Positions 34,527 to 46,559 of a stretch of DNA of 64,000 nt are shown piece after piece; within the stretch, counting starts at the first letter, position 1, and each line of letters opens with the position of its first letter. The translations under genes were made by a program, and so were the position numbers. Source of the DNA: Mesotaenium endlicherianum (Eukaryota; Streptophyta; Zygnematophyceae; Zygnematales; Mesotaeniaceae); the NCBI GenBank assembly GCA_009602735.1, contig WELA01008198.1:193077-257076 (forward strand), given 5' to 3'. Below the pieces are notes generated by a model. The model had not been told where the DNA came from and searched no databases. It saw nothing but the letters and a program-made list of their open reading frames with translations.

Positions 34527-35850
34527 ATGGTCACCCAGAAGTCTGAACTCAAGAGGAAAAGACGAGCGGACGAGGCACAGGCGGAGTACAAGGAACTCCA
34601 CGGCGACATCGAATCGTCCTCCATCTCAGCTCGGAAATCACAGCGTCTTCGATTGCAGCGTGAAGCTCAGAAGAAGAAGGATGAGGACAAACAAGCCAGG
34701 CTGAGCAGGAAGAACAGAATAAAAAGGCTGCAGAGGAAGCCAAGACGGCAGAAGAAGACCGGCAAGCTGAGGAGGAACAGAGGAGAGTAAAGAGCTACCG
34801 CTACACAGTGATGGGCAAAGGCTTTGATCTTTTGGAGGAGGCCTTCAAGTATTCCCAGAGAAGTTGCAGTGAGTTACAGAAGAACATCCTACAGCGAGAG
34901 GGGGAGACATCCCCAAACTTTGATAAGTACATAGAGGTCAGCACAAGGCTCCTCCTGTACCATGACTATGCCAGGATGTTAGGATATACGGTCAGGGAGG
35001 CCAAGGCACAGGCCCAGATGAACGAACATAAAGCCGTGCCCACACCTGGAATCTGGGGCACAAAGATGGTCATCAGGTTGATCCCCATGGACTCGGACAG
35101 CTTCAAGGATGCCACGTCCTATAACCGCTTCAAGGCCATGTCTAATGAGGTGGAGAGAAGAAGTTGGGCGTTCCTGGCAAGGGAGACCAGCCAGCTGGAT
35201 TTCTCAGGGTACTGGTACCCCTGTACTCTGAAGAGGACAGACCCTGCTGTCTTCATGCAGCCCAATGACTGGCGCTGGATGACCATCAACATGAGGGACC
35301 AGCAAAATGACAGAGTTGAGAAGGACAATTTCCTGGCAGACTTGCAGGGAAAAATAACGCTGCCACCTCACATTGCAGCATGGGACCCAAGGCTGGATGG
35401 AGTCAGAGACTTCATGAGTCAAGAGATGCAGGAGGATAGGACCAGGGCTAGAAATCCATTCTCTAATGAGAAGCATGCTTATATAATATGGGCAAGTAAG
35501 CAGGGGGAGAAAGACCTTTATGCTGTGAGGACCCAACAACCCCCACCAGCACCCAAAAGGGGAAAGTCGGTAGGATACTCTTTTTCTCGGGAATGGCTGA
35601 ACGAAATGATCAGGGAGACTCCAGAAGTCTCAGAGGAACAGGAGGGCAAAGTGGTGGAAGGCGTCGAAGAGGAGTCTAGCCCTGCTGAGGCCCAGACCTC
35701 TGCTACATCTCCCACCTTGCAGAGGACTCGAATTTCCTTGGCACAGACAACCTTGCAGCAGCTTGAGGATCCAACCCCCAGGGGGCTAGAGAAGCAGATG
35801 TCACCTGGCTGGGAAGCTTCAGCAAGAGGAGTCCACCCCCAGGGGGTGAA
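34527..35850 (+). pseudogene. Element F ORF3, type 1 (cut by G)
   Basis: It starts MVTQKSELKRKRRADEAQA. The charged coiled coil is followed by YTVMGKGFDLLEEAFKYSQ, LLYHDYARMLGYTVREA, LIPMDSDSFKDATSYN, EVERRSWAFLARETSQLD, DWRWMTINMRDQQNDR, LPPHIAAWDPRLDGV and KRGKSVGYSFSRE. The conserved centre is unusually well kept for such an old copy. G replaces the tail. Confidence 0.82.
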
Positions 35851-36570
35851 TGTAATGAAACAGTATATTGGTAGATATAATGTTCATTTAAATATAATAG
35901 TTAAATAAGTTCAGCCTGCTGAATTTTAGTTAATGTTCAGTTTGCTGGACCTTATAAATTGATCAGTTTAATGACTCAGCCTGGAGCAGCAGGCTGAAGT
36001 CAACTTAAGTCAGCTTGCTGACACATTCTTTGACATCCAGCTGACTTCCGTACTTGGTAGCAGCGAACTGTCCAGATATGCATCTAGGTGTGGTGTGCTA
36101 GATGAATGGCCAGATGACATCCATAAGATGGATGGCGATTTGGGATGATGGGAGATGGCGGTGGATTTGGTTAACTGAGGTCCTACCAACGCGGTTAACT
36201 TCCGGGTAGGCGGTGCCATTGCACTTGCCGTTGAACAGTAACCTCATTCCATGTACATATGCTAGACAGTGCTCTCGAGTTCGGCATTCGGAAACGAGGC
36301 CAACTCTCTTGTACTGCTTACTGAGAGAGATCTGAATCCAAGGCGAGAAGCCATTAATATGCACTGTCTGCTAACCTTGCTTATGTATGAGTTTACTGAT
36401 TTCATTATTGATGCTAGTTTACTTGCATTTGACTTGCGAGTATTACCCACTGCTAGTGTGTTGTCCTTGGCTGCTGAATCAATTCACAAAAAATACCATA
36501 AAGATTACTTGCTGATATACAGATCTTTCATTAATTGGTAATCGCCTATTTGGTAAGTCGATGCATTTCA
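35851..36570 (+). repeat. 5' LTR of G (LTR1 family)
   Basis: 720 bases from TGTAATGAAACAGTATATTGG to GTCGATGCATTTCA, followed one base later by the primer site TGGTATCGGAGC (36572-36583). Confidence 0.94.
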
Positions 36571-36571
36571 G

Positions 36572-36583
36572 TGGTATCGGAGC
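36572..36583 (+). other. Primer binding site of G (initiator-Met tRNA)
   Basis: TGGTATCGGAGC, 11 of 12 bases of the plant tRNA-Met site, the same variant as in A and I. Confidence 0.9.
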
Positions 36584-36604
36584 CTTTATCACAGTCTTCT
36601 TTGT

Positions 36605-38064
36605 ATGGTAAGGACAAGGTCTCAAATTAGCAACTCCCGAGACATGGAGAACCAGAATATGAGGCTGAAAGCCTGTAGCAGGAACCCGTACCTACTCTGA
36701 AGCAGTGGCAAACACTGCAGCTGGAGAGGCTGCAGGTGAGGCAGCTGTTATTGCTGCAGTTGCAGCACAGCAGGCTGAGAAGGAAAGAGTCAGACTAGAA
36801 GTCAAACGATTAGCAAAAGCTGCTTAAGATACAAAAGGAGGGAAGGACAGCCAGCGGACGAGCGCACTGTCAAAGAACTTAAGGCAGCAAGGGCCAATTG
36901 TCTGAATTCACCTCCTGCTGTACAACTGAATGTGCCTCTAGGTCAAATTCGTGATCGGCTGAATGCGGCAGGAATTGCTGCTGCAGGAGCGAGAGGGAGT
37001 GTTGAAGACACTACTCAGCGAGTGGATGCCATTGCTACTGTTGCATTTGCTAGACTCCCACCTCAGAGTGGATTTGGGAGCATTATTTGTGCAAATGCAA
37101 TCGCAAATGGCGAGCATGTATCAGTTCCAGCAGGAGGACAAAAGAATCATAATGTCTTTGCTGCAGGACAGAGACCAACTGGGTTCTCAAACCACTGGTG
37201 GTGGTGGCAGAGGGCCTAGTAAGCCTAAGCCAAAACCTCCCCAAAACCTATGAACCTGAGGGAAACAAAAAGTATTACTTGATCAAGTTTCTCGCTGATG
37301 TTGAGCAGTGGTTGTAGAATTACCCAGAACTGCAAGATTACAAGAAGGTTAGGCACACCGGTGCTCTACTGAAAGGCAGTGTAGCAGACTGGTGGCTGTA
37401 TTGGAAAGGAGAGCGTAAGGCTTAGCAACTCGGTGACCCTACTTGGGTAGAGTTTGTCAAGAAATTGCATGAGAAGTTTGATGTCATCAATCAGCAGGAG
37501 AAAGCTATTTATGCAATGATCTCCTTGACACTGAAGCAGACCACTTCAGTTGCTGAGTTTGCTCAAAAGTTCCAGGAGAACATGATGAAGCAGCCAGACT
37601 TGCCAGAGGGGTATAGAATAGCATACTTCAAATATGGCTTGAAATCCGAAGTCTCTGGTCACTTCGCTGAAAAGAAGTAAGAGAAATTGGCTGACTTGAT
37701 CCAGGATGCTGATGCCTGGGATTAGCAGCGGTTCAATCACAAGCGCCAGAGTAATGCTTTGGTACCTAAGATTGTCAAAAAGCCCCACGGTTCCTATAAT
37801 GCAATTCAAGAAGACCAGGCTGAGGATGATCAGGGTGATGAGTACGAGTATGAGTATAATGCTATACAATCTTGAGGGAGAGGTGGTTACTCTCGAGGTG
37901 GCTATGGAAGAGGTGGTGGTAGGACTAAGCCGAGACCAGCCTCAGCAAAATCTGTTCGCTTCCATTGCCAGCAGCTGGGTCACTTCAGAGAGTAGTGTCC
38001 AGTCAAGCACCTCCCAAAGGTCAAGAGAAAAGACCAGCCTTTAAAAGACAGCAACAGCCAGTAA
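36605..38064 (+). pseudogene. Element G gag
   Basis: It matches the gag of I over most of its length: the ATG in the same place after the primer site, capsid motifs ([51 protein letters not shown]), an Arg/Gly-rich stretch and a zinc knuckle. It is broken in many places. Confidence 0.85.
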
Positions 38065-41000
38065 TTCAATCTACTGACTGTGAGGATGCTAGAGATAGTG
38101 AGTCGTCACTAGCTGCCCTCGTAGCAGGTGTTATGGGTCTTGTTGAATTGGATTCACTATGCATGCCTGACAAACAGATAAAGGAGATCATTAGCAATAT
38201 AGACATCCAGAGAGTGCACACTCTGGATGCTCTTGTTCCACCTGATGTCCAACATTTCTTTGCTAAGTCAGGAGAACAATGCAAAAGTCAGGAAAAGACA
38301 GTCCCCCCTATCCTACTGCATTGCATGATTGCAGGTAGGAAGGTGAGGGCATTTGTTGACGGAGGGGCGTCACATACTTTCATCCATAAGGACTTAGTTA
38401 AGCGGCTAAGGCTGCCTACTGTCACCCAAGGGAATAGAAAAATATTCATTGGAGATGCCTCAAGTATCTCGGGAGGAATTATAACCAAGCCTATTGAGGT
38501 CCAGTTAGGTTCTGGCATTGCAATTCTAACTGAAACGCTTACGTTTGAGGTACTCAACACTGGCTTTTATGATCTCGTGCTAGGCAGGTCCTGGCTTAAT
38601 AGACATCAAGCTGAAGTGTGTTGGAGCAAAGGTACAGTTAAAGTGAGAGGAGCCAGTGATGGACAGACTAACTTGGCACCCACCAGTGCTCTTCCTCTTG
38701 TCTTGTATGGATGGCAAATAAAGGAAAAAAAGAGGCTTCCACGAGGATGCAAATTGCTAAATGCAATGGAGTTCGTCAAAAGCAGGAACCAAAAGGAAGA
38801 CAAAATGTTTTGTCTGCTGCTAAGAGAGGTACCTCCTCAACCTAAAGAAGTGGTTGAGAAAAAGGTAAGCCTTCCGGAGCACCCTCCTGCTGCAAAAATC
38901 GTTGCTCAGTACACGGATATTTTTAATATGCCTCCAGGACTACCCCCTAAGAGGGAAGTAAATCACAAGATTGATTTATTACCTGGGAGTCAGCCATCCT
39001 GGCAACGCACTTATGGCTTGTCTTATGTGGAGAGCGAAGAGTTGAAAACACAGATCGCAGAGTTTGAGGAACATGGTTATATTTCCCCCAGTGAATCACC
39101 TTATGGCGCACCCATCCTATTTGTTAAGAAAAGGATGGAAGTATGCGGATATGTGTTGAATACAGAGCTCTTAACATAATTACGGTAATGAACAAGTATG
39201 CTTTATCCAGAATCGAGGACTTGCTTAACACCCTGTCTGGTGCTAAAGTGTTCAGTAAGATAGATCTCAGGAGTGGTTATCATCAAGTCAGAAATGCTGA
39301 GGGAGATGACCACAAGACTGCCTTCCGCACACGTTATGGACACTATGAGTTTAACGCGATGCCATTTGGACTGACTAATGCTCCTGCAACCTTCATGGGT
39401 GCTATAAATGACATTTTCAGAGCTTACCTGGATAAGTTTGTGCAAGTTTTCCTATATGATATTTTAATTTTCTCTAAAGATGAAGCTCAGCATGCTGAAC
39501 ACTTAAAGACAGTCATGGACACTCTGAGAAGAAACTAGTTGTATGCTAAAATGAGCAAGTGTGATTTCTTCAAGGAAAGTATTGAAGTTCTAGGTTACGT
39601 TGTCAGCAAAGAGTGTGGATCCTAAGAAAGTTCAGACCATAAAGGATTGGCCTGTACCACAATCTGTCTCCGAAGGTAGATCCTTCCTTGGGTTGGCTAA
39701 CTACTATAGGAGATTTATTGAGAATTATGTTACAAAGGCCGGTAAACTGACTGACCTTACTAAGAAAGACATAGGGTATGTGTGGGGGAGAGAGCAGCAG
39801 GCTGCCTTCCAGACCCTTAAAGATGCCCTCTGTTTTGCCCCAGTGCTAGCCGTGTATGACCCCAGCAAACCTGTGCAGGTGGTTACTGATGCTTTTGACT
39901 TTGCCATGGGTGCTATTTTGTTGCAGCCTGCTGACAAAACCACAAAGGATGGTAAGGTACGGCAGGAGTGGCACCCTGTGCTGTATGAGTCTATGAAATT
40001 CAACCCAGCTGAAATTAACTATTTCGTGCACGATAAAGAGCTGCTTGCTAACATTCATGTGCTCAAACAGTGTAGAGCATACTTACATCGTAAAGCTTTT
40101 AAGGTAATTATAGATCATCTAGCTCTGACTCACTTTCATAAGAAGTCCAAGTTGTCGAGGAGGGTGAACCACTGGAGCCAGATGCTGGAGCAGTTCCAAG
40201 TCCAGATTGACTACAAACCAGGGAAGTTGAATCCTGCTGATGCACTCTCTTAACCACCTAACTTGCAAGAGAGGAACTTTAGTCAGCATGTTGTAGATAA
40301 AGTTCTTTGTGCAATCACTTCACTAAAAGTGAAGAAGTCCTTCCTTGAACAACTTAGGAAAGCCTACCTTTCTGACCCAACATTTGAGTACAGCCCCACT
40401 GATGGTGTGTGTCCTGCTACTACACTCGGGTATAGGCTTAAGGGAGGGGTCTGGGTGACTGAAACCACTTCAGGCAGGCTGAAGCTGGTCATTCCTAATA
40501 ACTTGGAAATAAGGTCCCTCTTACTGAGTCAAGCGCATGACTGTTTACTAGGTGGGCATTTGGGGCAGGCCAATTTTTTTTGGCAAATTGGCAAAACATT
40601 ATCATTTGGATGGGTTGCCTCGGAAGGTCTTGAAATATGTTAAGTCCTGTGATCAGTGTCAGAGAAATAAGTCCAGGCACACACCACCGGAGGGTCTCTT
40701 ACAACCACTGCCCATTCCAACTGGATGCTGGGAAACAATATCCATGGACTGGGTGGTAACACTACCACGAACTGCCAATGGGCATGATTCGATACTGGTA
40801 GTAGTGGATAAACTGACAAAAATGGTCATTTTCATCCCCACAACTGTCAAAGTAACTGCACTCGAAACAGCAAGACAAAGTACAACCATGTAGTATGCCA
40901 ACATGGGCTACCCTCTAATATCATCTCAGACAGAGACTCAGAATTTACCTCTAAGTTCTAGAGAGCTTTAATGGGATTAATGGGAGTTGAACAGCTGCTC

Positions 41001-41830
41001 AACACAGCAAACCATCCTGAGACTGATGGACAGACTGAAAGAACTAACCGAGTTCTGCAAGAGGTGCTGAGAGCATATATTAACTAAAACCAAGATGATT
41101 GGGATGACCTGTTACCTCAAATCCAGTTGCGGTCAACAGTGTGGTGCACGTGTCAACGGGCAAGACTCCTTTTGGATTGAGCCTGGGTAGAGTCCCTAAG
41201 TCTCCTTCAGATGTACTAGGAGAGTCTTTAACTCACCCTGAAGGCATTGACAATCCAGTCTCCCTACAGTTAGCCCAGGAGTTTGCTGACACCCTGTCAG
41301 AAGTCCAACAGAACCTGCACAAAGCCCAAGAAAATCAACAAACATATGCTAATCAGCACCGTCGAGAGCTGACATTTTCAAAAAGGGATTTGGTCAAATT
41401 GCATTCTCAACACCTGTACCTGCCTGGTGTGGTCAAGAAAAAGCTTGATCCGATTTGGGTCGGTCCATATTCGGTGGTGCGCCGTGTCGGTCAGAATGCT
41501 TACAAATTGAACATGTCAGCAGAATACAAGGATCACCCAATCTTTAATGTCTCCTTCCTGGAACCGTACATCAAAGGTGACACACTTTTTACCGGTCGGT
41601 AACCTGTCCAACCGAGACCGGTCCGCGTTGTCAGGCATGGTGACCCTGAGGAATATGAGATCAACGAGATTTTAAACGCGCGCTCTGCACGTCGATCATC
41701 TAAATATGTCATGAAGTACCTGATCAGATGGAAGGGGTACGATGCCTCTGGGGACACTTGGGAATATAAAGACCAGCTGACCAATGCCAAAAGGGTGTTG
41801 AAGCGGTTCCACCTTTGGGCACCCCCCTAA
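37980..41830 (+). pseudogene. Element G pol: protease, RT, RNase H, integrase, chromodomain
   Basis: Retropepsin ([16 protein letters not shown], near 38350), reverse transcriptase ([29 protein letters not shown]), RNase H ([17 protein letters not shown]), integrase ([35 protein letters not shown]) and a chromodomain near 41640-41800 ([19 protein letters not shown]). The pol frame overlaps the end of gag as in I. It is a fossil with several breaks. Confidence 0.88.
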
Positions 41831-42205
41831 CTGTCATTTCAGTCGCCCTCGACAGGTGACAGGAGGTCCTGTCTCCAAGTAAGGTGGAGGGAAACGTGAC
41901 AGTTAAATGTGACAGTTAGTGACAGATAGTGACAGTTGTGACAGGCAGCCTACCTTAAAATTAAGTTGGAGGGAGTGTGTTCCGTCTCGGGATCAGCCAG
42001 GCAAAGTTTTATGTAATCATCCTACACACTCAACCTGCGCTCACACTCACTTTTTCCCCTCTGACTCAATTCTCCTCTTCTACTCGCTCACACAAGGTAT
42101 TACACACTTGGAACTCTCCCTACCACGTTCTTATCCACCAAGGGTACACAGTAGCGGCAAAGTACCATGACTTCAGTGACTGTATTGTGTTTATGGTTGA
42201 GCAGG
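41831..42205 (+). other. Leader of G ORF3: TGACAG repeats and candidate intron
   Basis: TGACAG starts at 41897, 41910, 41920, 41930 and 41939. A polypurine-like tract AGTTGGAGGGAGT follows at 41964-41976. The candidate intron is 42097-42204: donor AAG/GTATTAC, acceptor GAGCAG, ending one base before the ATG of ORF3. Non-coding otherwise. Confidence 0.6.
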
Positions 42206-43895
42206 ATGACTTAGAAGTCGGAACTTAAGAGGAAGAGAAGAGCGGAAGAGGCACATGCAGCATACTTGCAATTCCGTGGCGACATCGAATCCTCCTCCAT
42301 CTCCGCTCGGGAATCACAACGACTCCAACAACAGCTGGAGGCACAGAAGAAGGAGGAGGAGGAGGAGGAACAGGCCAGGCTGAGGTAGGAAGAATTGGAC
42401 AGACAAGCTGCAGAGGAGGCCAAGAAGGCAGAGGAGGAGAGGCAAGCTGAGGAGAGGCGGAAGCAGCAGGCTGAAGAAGAAGAACAAAGGAGAATCAGCA
42501 GCTACCGCTACACAGTGCTGGGCAAGGGCTTTGATCTACAGGAGGAGGCCTTCAAGTATGCCCAGAGAAGTCGCAGTGAGTTGCAGAAGGACATCCTGCA
42601 GGAAAGGGGAGACATCCAAAAACTTTGACAAGTATATAGAGGTCAGCACAGGTCTCCTTCTCTACCACGATTATGCCAGGATGGTAGGATATACGGTCAG
42701 AGAGGCCAAGGTGATGGCCCAAGTGAATGAGGAAGGAGCTGTATCGATTCCGGGTATCTGGGGGAAAGATAGAGTCATCAGGATGATCCCCATGGACGCG
42801 GACAGCTTTAAGGACTCTACATCCCATAACAGGTTCAAGGCCATGTATAATGAGGTGGAGAGAAGGAGCTGGGAGTTCTTGGCCAGGGAAACCAGTCAGC
42901 TGGACTTCACAGGGCATTGGTACCCTTATAAGCTGAGAAAGACAAACCCTGCTTTCTTCCAAAAGTCCACCGATTGGCGGTGGATGACCATTAACATGAG
43001 GAACCAGCAAAATGACAGGGCAGGGGAGGAAGATTCCCTAACAGACCTACAGGGGAACATAGTGTTGCCCCCTCACATTGTAGCTTGGGACCCAAGATTG
43101 GATGGAGTAAGAGATTGCATGAGTCAAGAAATGCAGGAGGACAGGAGCAGGCCCGAGAGTCATTCTCTAGAGGGAAGCACGCTAATGCCAAATGGGCAAG
43201 CAAGCAGGGAGAGAAAGACCTGTATGCGGTCAGGACTCAACAGCCCCCACCAGCACCCAAAAGGGGAAGGTCAGTGGGGTATTCTTTTTCTCGGGAACAG
43301 CTGGAGCAGCTGACAGAGGAGACCCCAGCCGTCTCAAAGGAGCCAGGGGAAGAGGAGGAGAAGTCAGAGGAAGAAGAGGAGGAAGGCAAGGAAGAGGACA
43401 CTAGCCCCGCTGTGACCCAGACACCTGCCACATCTCTTGTAATGGAGAAGACTGGGTTGGCCAGGGCAGACATAGCTCTGCACCAGCTTGCTGAAGAGGA
43501 AAATATCACTCGGCTGGAAATTGCCAAAGGACAAAGCCTATCTGCAGGCGCAGAGACCCAGTCAGACAGGGCAGACAGGAGGGTTGCTAGAGAAATAGCC
43601 AGAGGCCTGCCAGCATCTCCCTCGCAGAGAGGAGATGTGCCCTTGGCTCATGTCATGCAACATCCTTCTGGGATGCCGGTATATGTACTTGTCAGTTTGA
43701 GGGATGCCCAGGAGAAGGCTGCCTCCCTTCATTTTCAGACTGTGCAGGAGAAAACAGCCCCAATTACTGCGTTCTCCCCTTGGTTGTCCCTACTCGGAGC
43801 CCCCAGGCTTCAGGAGACCCCAAGACGGAAGGAGGAGGTCTGGCTCCCGGTCACGCTCCCCTGACCGTAGAGCCCCAGGAACATCTCCCTCATAA
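42206..43895 (+). pseudogene. Element G ORF3, type 1
   Basis: The same order as in I: charged coiled coil, SSYRYTVLGKGFDLQEEAF, LLYHDYARMVGYTVREAK, MIPMDADSFKDSTSHN, WEFLARETSQLDF, WRWMTINMRNQQNDRA, LPPHIVAWDPRLDGV, KRGRSVGYSFSREQ, a Glu-rich acidic tract (43340-43400), MQHPSGMPVYV and a tail with SRSRSPDRRAPGTSPS. A few breaks. Function unknown; the retained centre argues for past selection. Confidence 0.82.
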
Positions 43896-44066
43896 GGGCA
43901 GTGGGCTGAGGTCGGAGGGACAGCACACTGTTACTAGTGATCCCCACAGTTAGGCATCAGTGTTGGAGCAAGAGGTGGTAGGAGGGAGATCGGTACTTTC
44001 AGTGAGGCAAAACCATGTACCCAATGTTAGTGTTGTCGAGGCGACAACCTGTTAAGTTGGAGGGAT

Positions 44067-44688
44067 TGTAATGAATCAGTATATTGGTAGATATAATATT
44101 CATTTAAACGTAATAGTTTAATAAGTTCAGCCTGCTGAACTTTAGTTCATATTGAGTCTGATAAAATAATCAGTTTAATGACTCAGTTGGGAGCAGCAGG
44201 CTGAAGTCAACTTAGGTCAGCTTGCTGACACATTCTTTGACAGCCAGCTGACTTCCGTACTCGGTAGCAGCGAATTGCCTAGATATGCTTTTAAGTGTGG
44301 TGTGCTAGATGAATGGCCAGATGACATCCTTAGGATGGATGGCAATTCGAGATGATGGGAAATGGCGGTGGATTTGGTTAACCGAGGTCCTACCAACGTG
44401 GTTAACTCCCGGGTAGGCGGTGCCATCGCACTGGCCGTTGAAAAGTAAACTCATTCCATGTACATATGCTAGGTATTGCTCTCGAGTTCGGCATTTGGAA
44501 ACGAGGCCAATTCTCTTGTACAACTTACGCAGAGAGATCCTAATCCAAGACGAGAAGCCATTGATATGCACTGTCTTCTAGCCTTGCTTATGTATGAGTT
44601 TATTGATTGCATGATCGATGCTCGTTTACTTGCATTTGACTTATGAATATTGCTACTCTAGTTGCGTGGTCTCTTACTGATTAATGTT
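44067..44688 (+). repeat. 3' LTR of G (incomplete)
   Basis: It starts TGTAATGAATCAGTATATTGG after the polypurine tract TTGGAGGGAT and follows the LTR1 family for about 610 bases. Similarity fades near 44680, where the 134-bp repeat region begins. Confidence 0.85.
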
Positions 44689-44822
44689 GTGCATTATGAG
44701 GTCGGACGCGTCTGGTTCAAGTAAGCAACACACAAGCGGGCAAGCAAGACTTGCTATGCTGAAAAGCAAAACGCATGCGGCCTTATGGCCAAAAAGAAGG
44801 TCAGCTATCAAATGCTTCAATT
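44689..44822. repeat. 134-bp direct repeat, left copy
   Basis: It runs GTGCATTATGAGGTCGGACGC to CAAATGCTTCAATT. It is the same length as, and roughly 88-90% identical by eye to, the copy at 45837-45970, in direct orientation. It may be one of a pair of short LTRs, or part of a duplicated LTR segment. Confidence 0.8.
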
Positions 44823-45836
44823 AGGGAGTCTGTACTCACCAGAGTGAGCACCTTAACACTATTATCTGGTGAGAAAAGAACTAATGAAGTCTGGCTCAAA
44901 AGATCACTGGAAGCACATCATGATCTTCCAGAGTAGTCCTATGGTAGGGTTTAAGCTGTGACTTTGCTCACCACTTGTGAAGTTTTTCTAGTGACTAAAA
45001 GCCAGGAGGGCTTGCTCTTCACAAGAGAGAGACTCAGTGGTCCTGAAAACACAAGAGATAAAAGTGTAAGCTTTACTAATAACTATGTGGCTTACAGCTG
45101 GCGTAATTGACTTCTAAGTAAAGATGTCCTTCTAAAGGCATCTACTACTATATACTCCCTGCAAAACTGGCGCTGAAGGCGGCGGATTCAATGCACACAG
45201 TCACACTAGGAGGCTCTCCTAGGTCCACAAAAGTGGAGGTAAGGCAAGTACTAGCTCTCCTATTGGCTAAGCGTAACACACACCAATCAAATATAGTGCA
45301 AGGAAGAGGATGCATGACTCTCATTGGCAGAGCTTACCTCGACCAATGTTACCTAGATAATGCCTCAAAAGTGGATCTAAAATATAAGGAAGCTTCCTCT
45401 AGGAATGAGTGATGCAGTCACCAAGTTATAGCTCCAATGGTGCTCATATACTATGCTGTTGCATGCTAAGTGTACTTTATCAAGCTCGCGGATTTGTGTG
45501 CTAATGGCTAGAGGTCCTTGGAGTCGCGAAGAGCCAACAATGTGACCTTTGGGCACATTGAGTCACAGAGTGGCCTTTGGTGAAGTCACCTAGGGGCCGA
45601 TAGGTGGCGCAGACTAAATCGCAAACATCTCGCTCAACACTTGACCAAATGGCGCGCAACCGATGCCGTTCGGAAGGTGACGCGACGCTCTACACTTTAG
45701 CAATTTGGAATGCTAGCAAAGGTCAAAATATGAATGCGTGAAGCGAGGTCAAAGTCGGCTTTCCTAGGTCAACGATCAACGTACGTGTGTCTCGGCTGGG
45801 GCGACGGTCCCGACCTAATGAGTCATGACAGCTGTC
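44823..45836. other. 1.0 kb spacer between the direct repeats, non-coding
   Basis: No domain-bearing frame, no tRNA-Met site and no LTR1 or LTR2 sequence were recognised. It could be the inside of a small non-autonomous LTR element, or the body of a long LTR of element K. The sequence alone does not decide. Confidence 0.45.
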
Positions 45837-45970
45837 GTGCATTATGAGGTCGGACGCATCTGATCTATGTAAGCAACACACAAGCGGGCAAGCAAGACTT
45901 GCTCTGGTGAGAAGCGAAATGCGTGCGGCCTTATGGCCAAAACAAAGGTCAGTTGTCAAATGTTTTAATT
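45837..45970. repeat. 134-bp direct repeat, right copy
   Basis: It runs GTGCATTATGAGGTCGGACGC to CAAATGTTTTAATT. It abuts a purine-rich tract of K (minus strand GAGCTGGGAGAGG, 45971-45983) directly after the PHD-finger frame, which is where the 3' LTR of K should start. That supports but does not prove that this repeat is an end of K's LTR. Confidence 0.7.
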
Positions 45971-45983
45971 CCTCTCCCAGCTC

Positions 45984-46544
45984 TCAGCCTGCAGCTAATG
46001 AGCTGATAATGCTACCGCTAGCTAACTCTGAGCAGTCACTACGGAACCAATCGCCAGCGGGGACGCGCTCCAAGGGGGGGTCAAGGCAGCCGATGTGGAA
46101 GCCAAGGTTGCAGCTGTCGCAAAGCAGCATCTTGGCCGCCTTGCCAGGGCTGTGGCAGAGCTGGCACGCCCAATCCTTGGGCGGCCGCGCGTCGCGGGGA
46201 CAAACCTGCACATCAAGGTATGGAAGTTGGCATGGACCATAGTTCTTTTTTTGGTCTTTGCAAAGAAGGCCATCTGAGCCTTCCAGCTCCAGTACTCTTG
46301 ACGCCAAGGCACGCTTGACGCGCAGGATGACCGGCGAGCTCTTGGTGTCGAGGATGTTCTTTGTCTGGCGTCGCAGGTACACAAAGTATCTTGCGGAAAA
46401 CTGCAACAGCCGAGGACAATAGGCTCCTCCACGAGTCATGGCATACTGCAGCGTGTCGCGATGCTGGGCAATACTGAGGTTTTCCATGGCCATGGCATCA
46501 GGCGCTGGAACAGCTGTGCACGCTGCCCAATAAGAGCACTCCAT
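45984..46544 (-). pseudogene. Element K integrase tail and PHD finger
   Basis: The frame has an integrase C-terminal segment (YFVYLRRQTKNILDTKSS; ALASRVLELEGSDGLLC), then a PHD zinc finger at about 46030-46180. Its metal-binding pattern is CQLC, CDSC, H and C, with the typical LLCDSCNLGFHIGCLDPPL core and a W before the last Cys. PHD fingers read histone H3 tails, so here it may guide integration much as a chromodomain does. The finger sits at the extreme C-terminus of pol, right before the polypurine tract. Confidence 0.82.
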
Positions 46545-46559
46545 GTGTCGAGACTATCC

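Larger units (their letters stand above)
31665..35850 (+). mobile_element. Element F: part of a chromodomain element with type 1 ORF3
   Basis: It runs from mid reverse transcriptase to inside ORF3 and lacks both LTRs here. The left edge is the head-to-head junction with E; the right edge is the insertion of G in its ORF3. It is an older copy with many breaks (over ten). Confidence 0.85.
35851..44688 (+). mobile_element. Element G: chromodomain Ty3/gypsy element with type 1 ORF3
   Basis: About 8.8 kb: 5' LTR, tRNA-Met site, gag, pol with all domains, leader, ORF3, polypurine tract and an incomplete 3' LTR. It sits in ORF3 of F; GTGAA precedes it, but the right side runs into the 134-bp repeat region, so a target duplication cannot be checked. 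All parts are recognisable but there are many breaks (over ten), so it is older than A, D and I. Confidence 0.9.
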
